The notes under the pieces: model-generated | Databases searched by the model: none | Told to the model about the DNA's origin: nothing | What the model saw: only the letters and a program-made list of their open reading frames with translations | Position numbers and translations under genes: made by a program | Part shown: piece by piece, positions 26,543-33,892 of the stretch | How the letters are laid out: every line of letters starts with the position of its first letter | Numbering within the stretch: position 1 is the first letter of the stretch | Assembly: GCA_903919145.1 (NCBI GenBank) | Contig: CAIXGW010000018.1 | Location: 33,530 to 97,529, forward strand | Reading direction: 5' to 3' | Origin: an uncultured Myxococcales bacterium | GTDB lineage: Bacteria > Myxococcota_A > UBA9042 | Length of the DNA: 64,000 nt

Positions 26543-28042
26543 ATGACCGCCGTTCACAAAGTCCTGGTCGCCAACCGCGGCGAGATAGCGCTGCGGGTGA
26601 TGCGCGCCTGCCGCGAGCTGGGCTATGCCACCGTCGCGGTGTACTCGGACGCCGACGCCAATTCGCGCCACGTGGCGTTTGCCGACCAAGCCGTGCGCCT
26701 GGGGCCAGCGCCGTCCGCCGAGTCGTATTTGCGCGGCGAATTGGTGCTAGAGGCCGCCCAAGCCACCGGCGCCACCATGATCCACCCGGGCTATGGCTTC
26801 CTTTCGGAGAATGCCGAGTTTCGCAACCAGTGCGACGCGGCTGGCATTGTGTTTGTTGGCCCGGGCGCCTACGCCATGACGCAGATGGGCATCAAGACAC
26901 TGGCGCGCCAGGTCATGCACGCAGCCGGCGTTCCGGTTGTGCCTGGGTCGCTTGAGCCCCTAAAGAATGTGCAAGAGGCTTTGGATATCGCCAATGAAAT
27001 CGGCTATCCGGTCATGCTCAAGGCTGCAGCGGGCGGCGGCGGCAAAGGCATCCGCTTGATCCGCGAAGCGCAGGAACTGCCAGCCGCTTTTGAGGGCGCT
27101 GTGCGCGAGGCGGTGGCCTACTTCAAGGATCCCACGGTCTACATGGAGAAGGCCATTGAGAGGCCGCGCCATGTCGAGATCCAAGTGATGGCCGACCGCC
27201 ACGGCGCCGCTGTCCACCTGTTTGAGCGCGAGTGTTCGGTCCAGCGGCGCAACCAAAAGATCATCGAGGAGTCGCCGGCGGCTCACCTGTCAGACACCAC
27301 CCGCCTTGCCATGGGCGAGGTAGCTGTGCGAGCCGCACGGGCGGTGCAGTATGAGGGCGCGGGCACCATCGAATTCCTGGTGGATCCCAAGGAAAACTTC
27401 TACTTTATGGAGATGAATACCCGCTTGCAGGTCGAGCATCCGGTCACAGAGCTGGTCACCGGCACCGACCTGGTGATCGAGCAGCTGCGGGTGGCCCAAG
27501 GCCTGCCCCTGTCTTGGACCCAGGCCCAGCTCAGCCAGCGCGGCCACGCCATTGAGTGCCGTCTCTATGCAGAGGATGTGGCGCGAGGCTTTCTGCCCTC
27601 GCCCGGCCCGCTGCACGTCTACCGGCCGCCGACCGGCCCCGGCATCCGCCTGGACGACGGCTTCTGCGAAGGCGACGTCATCTCAAGCTTCTACGACCCG
27701 ATGATCGCCAAGCTAAGCGCCTGGGCGCCGACCCGCGAACTGGCCGTTCGGCGCATGTGCGCGGCGCTGCGCGCCTTTGAGCTCGGCGGCATCCGCCACA
27801 ACATCGAGCATCTGCTGCAGATCCTGGAGTCAGACGCCTTTGTCACCGGGCCCTACGACACCGGCATCGTCAAGACCCTGGCCCCCCTGGCTGAGGAGCC
27901 CGAGGCCAGCGAATTGGTCACTGCTTTTGCCGCCCTGCTGACCCACCGGCTCGCAGCTTCTGCCAGTGCTGCAACGGCAGAACCCCAAGCCGAGGGCGCT
28001 TGGGCCTTGGCCGCGCGCAGCGCCGGCATGCGCTCGCACTGA
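26543..28042 (+). CDS. accC: acetyl/propionyl-CoA carboxylase biotin carboxylase subunit
   Basis: This subunit carboxylates the biotin of its carrier protein using ATP and bicarbonate. The 499-residue chain opens with KVLVANRGEIALRVMRAC and holds the ATP-grasp loop AAGGGGKGIR. The catalytic region reads MEMNTRLQVEHPVTE, and a C-terminal biotin carboxylase domain follows. The start is the ATG at 26543, with TTTGGAGAG just before it; the frame is open much further upstream but with non-protein-like composition. It is followed after 41 bases by the biotin carrier gene. The C-terminal Ala-rich tail exceeds the usual 450 residues. The matching carboxyltransferase is not in the window. Confidence 0.95.
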   Translation: MTAVHKVLVANRGEIALRVMRACRELGYATVAVYSDADANSRHVAFADQAVRLGPAPSAESYLRGELVLEAAQATGATMIHPGYGFLSENAEFRNQCDAAGIVFVGPGAYAMTQMGIKTLARQVMHAAGVPVVPGSLEPLKNVQEALDIANEIGYPVMLKAAAGGGGKGIRLIREAQELPAAFEGAVREAVAYFKDPTVYMEKAIERPRHVEIQVMADRHGAAVHLFERECSVQRRNQKIIEESPAAHLSDTTRLAMGEVAVRAARAVQYEGAGTIEFLVDPKENFYFMEMNTRLQVEHPVTELVTGTDLVIEQLRVAQGLPLSWTQAQLSQRGHAIECRLYAEDVARGFLPSPGPLHVYRPPTGPGIRLDDGFCEGDVISSFYDPMIAKLSAWAPTRELAVRRMCAALRAFELGGIRHNIEHLLQILESDAFVTGPYDTGIVKTLAPLAEEPEASELVTAFAALLTHRLAASASAATAEPQAEGAWALAARSAGMRSH

Positions 28043-28083
28043 ATCGCCGGTCTTGCCCCTTGCCCCCATGCCCCTGAGGCCCC

Positions 28084-28599
28084 ATGAGCACCGACTACCT
28101 GGTCAAATCCGCCCACCTCACAGCGACCGTCACCCTGCTGCAGGACCTGGGAGACCGGGCCAGGGTGCGGGTCGGCGATCGCGAGTTCGAGCTGCACCTG
28201 CAGGCGCTGCCAGACGGGCGCTGGGCGGTGCAGGACGGCCAAACCCGCCAGCTGCTGCGTACTTTTACCGAGCGCGGCGAGTTGGTGGTCGTCGATCACT
28301 CGACCCAGCACCGGCTGGAAGTGGTAGAGGCGCGCAGCCAGTGGTTGCGCGGAGCCGCTGGCGCCAAGGGCCACGGAGGCGGAGCCATCAAAGCGTCGAT
28401 GCCGGGCCGGGTGGTGCGGCTGCCGGTGCAGGTGGGCGATGAAGTCGCGCCCGGCGGCGTGGTGGCCGTCCTAGAAGCCATGAAGATGGAGAACGACGTG
28501 CGCTCGCCGGGCGGCGGCATCGTCAAGGCGGTCGCGGTACAGCAGGGCCAGGCGGTTGAAGCCGGCCAGCTGCTGGTGACCCTGGAGGCGATCTCGTGA
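28084..28599 (+). CDS. biotin carboxyl carrier protein
   Basis: The 171-residue protein ends in a biotinyl/lipoyl domain with the biotinylation motif EAMKMEND; Lys134 is the attachment site. The first 90 residues form a small beta-rich domain like the BT or linker part of propionyl-CoA or acyl-CoA carboxylase alpha chains. AccC plus this protein together therefore look like a split acyl-CoA carboxylase alpha subunit rather than the E. coli AccB type. It follows accC directly and its stop overlaps the prmA start by four bases (GTGA). Confidence 0.9.
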   Translation: MSTDYLVKSAHLTATVTLLQDLGDRARVRVGDREFELHLQALPDGRWAVQDGQTRQLLRTFTERGELVVVDHSTQHRLEVVEARSQWLRGAAGAKGHGGGAIKASMPGRVVRLPVQVGDEVAPGGVVAVLEAMKMENDVRSPGGGIVKAVAVQQGQAVEAGQLLVTLEAIS

Positions 28600-29576
28600 G
28601 CGCAACTCCAATTGTGAACCCAACGGCCACAGCCGCCGCCCCAGCTCCAGGTCCCATCAGCGAAGACGAATTGGACTGCGTGGCCCTGACCATCGCCCTG
28701 CCAGAGGACGTCTTGCACCAGCTGGAAGGGGTGCTGTGGCTGCTGTCGCCAAACGGCGTTTTGCTAGAGGACGCGCTGTGTCTGCAGGGCGGCGATCTGG
28801 CTCCTGGCATCGTGCGCGCCACCGTGTATGTGGCCCCGCAGCAAGCTCCCCTGGCCGTGCAAACCCTCAAGCAGCAAGCTGAAAACCTGGGAGTCCAGGT
28901 CAATGTGGTCGCCACCGGGGTAGAGCGCCAGGACTGGAACAAGGTCTGGAAGAAGTTCTACCAGCCGCTGACCGTTGGCGACCGGGTGCGCGTAGAGCCG
29001 GCTTGGCAGCAGGGCCCCGACGTTGCCGGAATGGTCCGCATCGCCATCGATCCCGGCATGGCCTTTGGCACCGGTACCCACGAAACCACCCAGCTGTGCA
29101 TGGGCGCCGTGGTCCGCTGGATGGATGATCAGCAGGCGGTGGGGCAAGACGTGGGCGCCCTGCGCATGCTCGACGCCGGCACTGGCTCGGCGATCCTGGC
29201 GATCCTGGCCATCAAGATGGGCCTTGGCGGCGCTGTGGGCACCGAGATCGACGCCGCCGCCTTGCGAACCGCCCAGGTCAACCTGGCGCTCAACGCCACC
29301 GAGGCACAGGTTCGCCTGCACCACACCGGCGATCCGGCAAGCGTCGGGCCAGAGCAGTTTCCGCTGATTACTGCCAACATCCTGGCCAGCGTGCTGATTC
29401 CCCTTCGCGACGCCATCGTCGATCGGCTGGCCCCGGGCGGCACGCTGGTGCTGTCTGGCATCCTAGGCCGCGACGGCGAGGAGGTCGCCGGCCACTATGC
29501 CGAGCGCGGACTGACGCTAGAGCGCCGCGATGACCAAGGCAGCTGGGTCGCCCTGACCCTGCGCGCCCCAGGCTGA
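28596..29576 (+). CDS. prmA: ribosomal protein L11 methyltransferase
   Basis: PrmA trimethylates ribosomal protein L11 using SAM. The 326-residue protein has an N-terminal ferredoxin-like domain with DWNKVWKKFYQP. The family motif IDPGMAFGTGTHETT is next, then the SAM-binding motif LDAGTGSAILAI and the catalytic-loop sequence ITANILASVL. The GTG start overlaps the stop of the biotin carrier gene, showing translational coupling, and rsmE follows after six bases. A slightly long N-terminal Pro/Ala lead is the only oddity. Confidence 0.94.
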   Translation: MSATPIVNPTATAAAPAPGPISEDELDCVALTIALPEDVLHQLEGVLWLLSPNGVLLEDALCLQGGDLAPGIVRATVYVAPQQAPLAVQTLKQQAENLGVQVNVVATGVERQDWNKVWKKFYQPLTVGDRVRVEPAWQQGPDVAGMVRIAIDPGMAFGTGTHETTQLCMGAVVRWMDDQQAVGQDVGALRMLDAGTGSAILAILAIKMGLGGAVGTEIDAAALRTAQVNLALNATEAQVRLHHTGDPASVGPEQFPLITANILASVLIPLRDAIVDRLAPGGTLVLSGILGRDGEEVAGHYAERGLTLERRDDQGSWVALTLRAPG

Positions 29577-29582
29577 CCGACC

Positions 29583-30314
29583 ATGCGCCAGCTGCTGCTT
29601 GAAATTCCTCAGCCTTTGCCCAGCGGTTGGGGCATCGCCCTGCCCCTGCGCCACCGTCTGGAGCGGGTGCTGCGGCTGCCGGCCGCCGCCGAGTTGATGG
29701 CCGCCAATGGCCGCGGCCGCAGCGTAGCGATCCGCTGGATGGGCGCCGAAGTCCAGGTCAGTGGCCGCGTACAAACGGCCCAACCCCCCGCCTTTTCGCT
29801 GGTGCTGGCCGCCGGCCTAATCAAGGGCGAGCGGTGGGATTGGCTGGTAGAGAAGGCCGCCGAGCTGGGCGTCGACCAGCTGCAGCCTCTGACCTGCGAC
29901 CACTGCGTGGTGCGGATCGATCCTTCCAAGGCCGCCGATAAGACCGCTCGCTGGCAGGCCATTGCCCAGGAGGCGTTTGAGCAGTGCGGGCGGCCGTGGC
30001 TGTGCCAGGTAACCCAGCCGCAGTCACTGGCTGCCTGGCTGCAGAGCCTAGGCCCCGGCGATGCAGTGCTGGCCTGCGACGAAAAGCTGCCGCCGCAGAC
30101 CCTGGGCGCGGCTGTGCAGGCGCTGACAGCCACCGGCCGCATCCAGCGGGTGGCGGTGGTGGTGGGTCCCGAAGGCGGGCTGTCAGCGGGAGAATGGCAA
30201 GCGCTTGACCGCGCCGGCGCTGTGCGCGTCCAGCTCTCTCAGCAGGTGCTGCGCGCCGAAACTGCCGGGCTGGCGGCTGCCGTGATCGTCGCGGGCTTGC
30301 GCGACCTCTCCTGA
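29583..30314 (+). CDS. rsmE: 16S rRNA m3U1498 methyltransferase
   Basis: RsmE methylates U1498 of 16S rRNA with SAM. The 243-residue protein shows the SPOUT trefoil-knot motifs VGPEGGLSAGE and LSQQVLRAETAG. The N-terminal PUA-like domain and the segment KGERWDWLVEKAAELGV are also as expected. The ATG lies six bases after the prmA stop. It is the last gene of the accC-carrier-prmA-rsmE operon; prmA-rsmE adjacency is common in bacteria. Confidence 0.94.
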   Translation: MRQLLLEIPQPLPSGWGIALPLRHRLERVLRLPAAAELMAANGRGRSVAIRWMGAEVQVSGRVQTAQPPAFSLVLAAGLIKGERWDWLVEKAAELGVDQLQPLTCDHCVVRIDPSKAADKTARWQAIAQEAFEQCGRPWLCQVTQPQSLAAWLQSLGPGDAVLACDEKLPPQTLGAAVQALTATGRIQRVAVVVGPEGGLSAGEWQALDRAGAVRVQLSQQVLRAETAGLAAAVIVAGLRDLS

Positions 30315-30659
30315 GCTGCCAGATCACAATAACAGCATACTATACATAGACTTTTTATACAGGCAGCCGGCGATGACCACCAAAACGTGGCAAGGGGCGC
30401 CGCAGAGCTGCCGGGGGACTGCAACGGCCGCACTTACTAGTTGTTTCAGCTAGTTATCCGATGGCCCGCCGGACAGTGGCAGGCTGTGGACAACTTTGGG
30501 CAACAACCTGTTTGGTAAGTAATAATTCATGGATGCTTGACTTTGCTGCGGCCGTTTGCACGATTGTGGTTGTCGCATCGCGCCTCGTCGCGTAAGGTTT
30601 GGCCTTGCGCAGATGTCGTCCTGCCCAATTTTGGGCCCTACGGCACGCACGGGGACCGC
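30315..30659. other. AT-richer intergenic region upstream of the LysM endopeptidase gene
   Basis: This is the least GC-rich stretch of the window. It holds an AT tract around 30328-30365, an inverted repeat ACTAG (30436-30440) / CTAGT (30450-30454), and a weak promoter-like pair TTGGGC (30496-30501) and TAATAA (30520-30525). No gene or T-tailed hairpin was found after rsmE. Confidence 0.4.
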
Positions 30660-31691
30660 ATGAGGCTAATCAAGCGCCTGGCATTACGGACGATCCGCCC
30701 CTTCAGTCTGGCGATTTCCGTGCCCTTGGTCCTTGCCGCCTCGCTTGCCAGTGCCCCCACCGCCTTCGCCGCACCGGCCGATCCCGCCAGCGCAGAAGCC
30801 AGCGCCAGCGCCGACGGGCCGGGCGAAGACCCGCCGCTGGTCTCTCCTGAAGCCGTTCGCGACCTGGGCGTCTCGCCCGAGGCCTCGGAGCCCGAAGAAG
30901 TGGGCAGCCCCACCAGTTTCGCCCCGCGCGCCAGCCGCAACACCATCCGCTTGGCCAAATACATTGCGCGCAGCGGCGACACTCTGCGCGCCGTCGCCTA
31001 CCGCTACTTCACCTCGCCGTCGCTGCTGGCCGCGGTCAACAAGCTGGCCTTTGGCCCAGAAGCCGACCCAGTGCTGCCGGCCGGAGAAACCATCCAGGTG
31101 CCCATCGCCCGCGGCTCGCCCAGCGGGTTTGACCAGGGCGAGCAATTGCTGCCGGGCCCAGGCATGCACATGTCGCCCAATCTAGAGCGCAAGTGGGGCC
31201 GGCCGCAGGTGGTTCGCTTGTTCCGCCAGGCATTCACAGAGACTTTCAAGCGCTGGCCGCAGCGCCACCCTGCCCTCATCGGCTCGCTCTCCAAGGCCGG
31301 CGGCGGCAAGCTGGGTCGCCACAAGTCGCACCGCTCTGGCCAGGACATCGACGTCGGCTACTTCACTCGCGAGGGCAACCGCAAGGAGTGGGGCCGGCCA
31401 AGCGTCAAAGACATGGACATGGAGCGGACTTGGTTCTTGGTCGACTACTTGGAGCAAACTGGCCACGTAGCGGCGATCTTCATGGCCCCTGACGTGCAAA
31501 AAGGCCTGTACACCTATGCCGCCGGCCGCGGCGTCAAGGCAGAGCGGCTGCGTGCGCTGTTTCAGTACGGTCCCCCGGGCCGGGCCAACGGCTCGCTGAT
31601 TCGCCACTCGCCCGGCCACCGCGATCACATGCACATTCGCCTGTGGGTTCCAGAAGATATGCCGGAAATCCGCGCGGACCGCGCTACCTAA
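30660..31691 (+). CDS. LysM-domain murein endopeptidase (MepA-like)
   Basis: This exported peptidoglycan hydrolase has 343 residues. A signal peptide ends near AFAAPA (residue 40), and an Ala/Glu/Pro linker follows. One LysM-like domain (about 99-150, from YIARSGDTLRAVAYRYF) should bind glycan. The C-terminal domain has LAS-type zinc ligands, His224 and Asp231 in SHRSGQDIDVGY and HMH (323-325) in HRDHMHIR. These match the penicillin-insensitive endopeptidase MepA, which cuts D-Ala-mDAP cross-links. The ATG at 30660 with GGGGA upstream is chosen over the longer frame because it starts the signal peptide properly. Confidence 0.88.
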   Translation: MRLIKRLALRTIRPFSLAISVPLVLAASLASAPTAFAAPADPASAEASASADGPGEDPPLVSPEAVRDLGVSPEASEPEEVGSPTSFAPRASRNTIRLAKYIARSGDTLRAVAYRYFTSPSLLAAVNKLAFGPEADPVLPAGETIQVPIARGSPSGFDQGEQLLPGPGMHMSPNLERKWGRPQVVRLFRQAFTETFKRWPQRHPALIGSLSKAGGGKLGRHKSHRSGQDIDVGYFTREGNRKEWGRPSVKDMDMERTWFLVDYLEQTGHVAAIFMAPDVQKGLYTYAAGRGVKAERLRALFQYGPPGRANGSLIRHSPGHRDHMHIRLWVPEDMPEIRADRAT

Positions 31692-31714
31692 GAGCCGGGT
31701 TGCTAGCCGGTACG

Positions 31715-32515
31715 CTAGCGGCGAGGGCCAAACGGCTGATGAATAAACTGTAGCACTTGGGCGACTCTGTCGGCGCCGCCGGGCTCGGTCAGCAGCATGT
31801 GGCCCGCGCCAGCGATGCGCTGAACCTGCAGCGAGGCGCCCATGTGCGCCTGCGCCCTGGCCACCGACCTCTCGGCCGGGATAGAGCGATCGGCGAGCCC
31901 GTGCAGCAGCAGCGCAGCCTCGACGTCGGGCGGCCGCCGCGCCAGCACATCGGCCTGGAAATCGATGAGTTCAAAGACCGACCGCATGGGCAAAACATCG
32001 TAGCGCGGCGGGCGTTGCGCCGGGGCAACCCCTGCATTTGGCGTGCCCAGCAGCGGCGCCAGCCCGACCCTCCGCAGCCCTTCCACCACCTTGGCCTGCC
32101 ACGGCTGCAGCGCCAGCGCCGGGGCCAGCAGCACCAGCTTGCCGCGCTGAACCGGTGCCAATTCCGCGGCCAGCCGCAGCGCCACCAGGCCGCCCATGCT
32201 AAACCCCACCACATCGATGCGCCGGCAGTGACGCTCTAGCCAGTGCAAGCCAGACCGCCCGCTGGCCAGCCAGTCACCCCAGCGGGTGCACTCCAAGGCC
32301 CGCGGCGCCGTGCCATGACCGGCCAACAACGGCACCGCCACCGACCGCCCCTCTGCCGCCAGCGCCCGGGCTAGGGGCGCGACTTCCCATGGGGATCCGG
32401 TCAGGCCGTGCAGCACCAGCACACCATGGCGATCGCCGCGCACCGCCCACGGCTCGGCGCCCACCGGACAATCCACCGGTGTGCGCAGCGATTGAGGCAG
32501 ACGGCCAGTGTTCAT
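31715..32515 (-). CDS. alpha/beta hydrolase (carboxylesterase / monoacylglycerol lipase type)
   Basis: The 266-residue protein has the alpha/beta-hydrolase core. The oxyanion sequence LVLHGLTGSPWE precedes the nucleophile elbow GFSMGG (Ser106), with Asp209 in HGLADRSIP and His239 in AGAGHML completing the triad. The pattern is closest to Est30-like carboxylesterases and monoacylglycerol lipases. Its ATG overlaps the stop of the upstream RNA methyltransferase gene (ATGA), so the two are translationally coupled. The natural substrate is unknown. Confidence 0.88.
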   Translation of the reverse strand: MNTGRLPQSLRTPVDCPVGAEPWAVRGDRHGVLVLHGLTGSPWEVAPLARALAAEGRSVAVPLLAGHGTAPRALECTRWGDWLASGRSGLHWLERHCRRIDVVGFSMGGLVALRLAAELAPVQRGKLVLLAPALALQPWQAKVVEGLRRVGLAPLLGTPNAGVAPAQRPPRYDVLPMRSVFELIDFQADVLARRPPDVEAALLLHGLADRSIPAERSVARAQAHMGASLQVQRIAGAGHMLLTEPGGADRVAQVLQFIHQPFGPRR

Positions 32516-33711
32516 GCGGTTCTCCCCGGCACTACGCCTTTGACCAGCCACACGGCACGGCCGCCGCTGCGCGTGCCCAGCACCTCACTGTGCACAAGCC
32601 CCAGGTCGGCGACAAGTTGCGGCTCGGCCACCACCACAGCCGCCCGCCACCCGGGCACCCGCCGCTTCACCACCGCCGCCCAGCGCTGCACCAGCCTCCG
32701 CGCTTCGGCCCGGCTCCCGAGGCGCCCTCCCCAAGGTAGGTTGGACACGACCAAGCCCTGCGGCGGCAGCGGCGGATCGCGCCACTCGCCCATCTCTGCT
32801 TGGCGAATCAACAGACCGGCCAAGACGCCCGCTCGCTGGGCATTGGCGCGCGTGCACTCGACGGCCAGGGCGGAAAGATCGCCGGCTTCGACCAGCACGG
32901 GTCGGTCGGGCTGCGGCGGCGGCCCGGGCAGCTGCTTGTCCAACCCCGGCCACTCCTGGCAGGCCCAGCTCCTGGCCAGCGGCTGGCCCCACAGCGCCGC
33001 CTCAATGGCCAGCGTGCCGCTGCCGCACAAGGGATCCCACACCGCCAGGCCTTGGGCCATGCCCGCCCAGCGCAGTAGCAGCGCCGCGGTGGTCTCGCGC
33101 AGCGGCGCCTCGCCAGGGTCCAGGCGATAGCCGCGCTGCGACAGCGGCGTCCCGGCCGGATCCAGCGCCACTTCAATGTGCCGGCGATCGCAGCGTACAT
33201 GCAGCACCTGGCGCAGCGCTGGCGTGTCCATGCCCGCCAGGACCACCTCGGCCGGCTGCAGTTCCGCCGCGGCATGGCATTGATGTTGCCACCACGCCGC
33301 CTTGTCGGTCGCGCCGGCCAGCGCGTGGATCTTGAATTCCACAGGGCTGGCCGCTGACAGCCAGCCCAGAGACCGCACCAACCGCAGCAGCCGGGCCACC
33401 GCATCGGCCGAGTGCAGGTCAAGCTTGCCCAGCTGGACAAGCAGTTGCTCGACCGACCGCAGCCTCTGCAGCAGCTCCACCAACCGCTCAGCCGGCCACG
33501 AAAAAGCGATGCCTCGCTGCCGCAGACGCGGCTCGCCGGCCCCCAGGTCGCGCAGCTCTGCCAGGGCCAGCTGCTCGAGGCCGGGCGCCACGGCACCCCA
33601 CAGCTGCAGCCGACCGCGAGGCGAGGCCAGCAGACCCGCATTTTGGCCCGCCAATGGGCTTGCAGCATCGTTTATCGTTTGACGGTGCCCGGCTTGACGG
33701 CTATCCTGCAT
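32512..33711 (-). CDS. THUMP-domain RNA N2-guanine methyltransferase (RlmL/Trm14-like)
   Basis: The 399-residue protein starts with a predicted THUMP-type RNA-binding region (about 35-170). A Rossmann methylase follows with DPLCGSGTLAIEAA as the SAM-binding motif and SNLPWGGRLG as the variant of the NPPY catalytic motif. NLPWG is used by UPF0020 enzymes that make m2G in rRNA or tRNA. It lacks the second methylase domain of E. coli RlmKL. The start is taken at the ATG at 33711, though a shorter N-terminus is possible since the first 30 residues look unstructured. Confidence 0.85.
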   Translation of the reverse strand: MQDSRQAGHRQTINDAASPLAGQNAGLLASPRGRLQLWGAVAPGLEQLALAELRDLGAGEPRLRQRGIAFSWPAERLVELLQRLRSVEQLLVQLGKLDLHSADAVARLLRLVRSLGWLSAASPVEFKIHALAGATDKAAWWQHQCHAAAELQPAEVVLAGMDTPALRQVLHVRCDRRHIEVALDPAGTPLSQRGYRLDPGEAPLRETTAALLLRWAGMAQGLAVWDPLCGSGTLAIEAALWGQPLARSWACQEWPGLDKQLPGPPPQPDRPVLVEAGDLSALAVECTRANAQRAGVLAGLLIRQAEMGEWRDPPLPPQGLVVSNLPWGGRLGSRAEARRLVQRWAAVVKRRVPGWRAAVVVAEPQLVADLGLVHSEVLGTRSGGRAVWLVKGVVPGRTA

Positions 33712-33892
33712 CGCTTGTCCCGCGGCCGGGGTGGCGCTTTTCGCGCCCCCCTCCAGGCCAGCTTGCGGTGGGGCAGAGTTCTAGCTTCCGTGCCCGCTTT
33801 GGCCCTGAGTCCCCACCGCTTTGATTGGGCATTGCCGGTCGCAACCCGCACGCCCGACTCCCAGACTCCCCAACGGAGTTGCCGAGGCCCGC

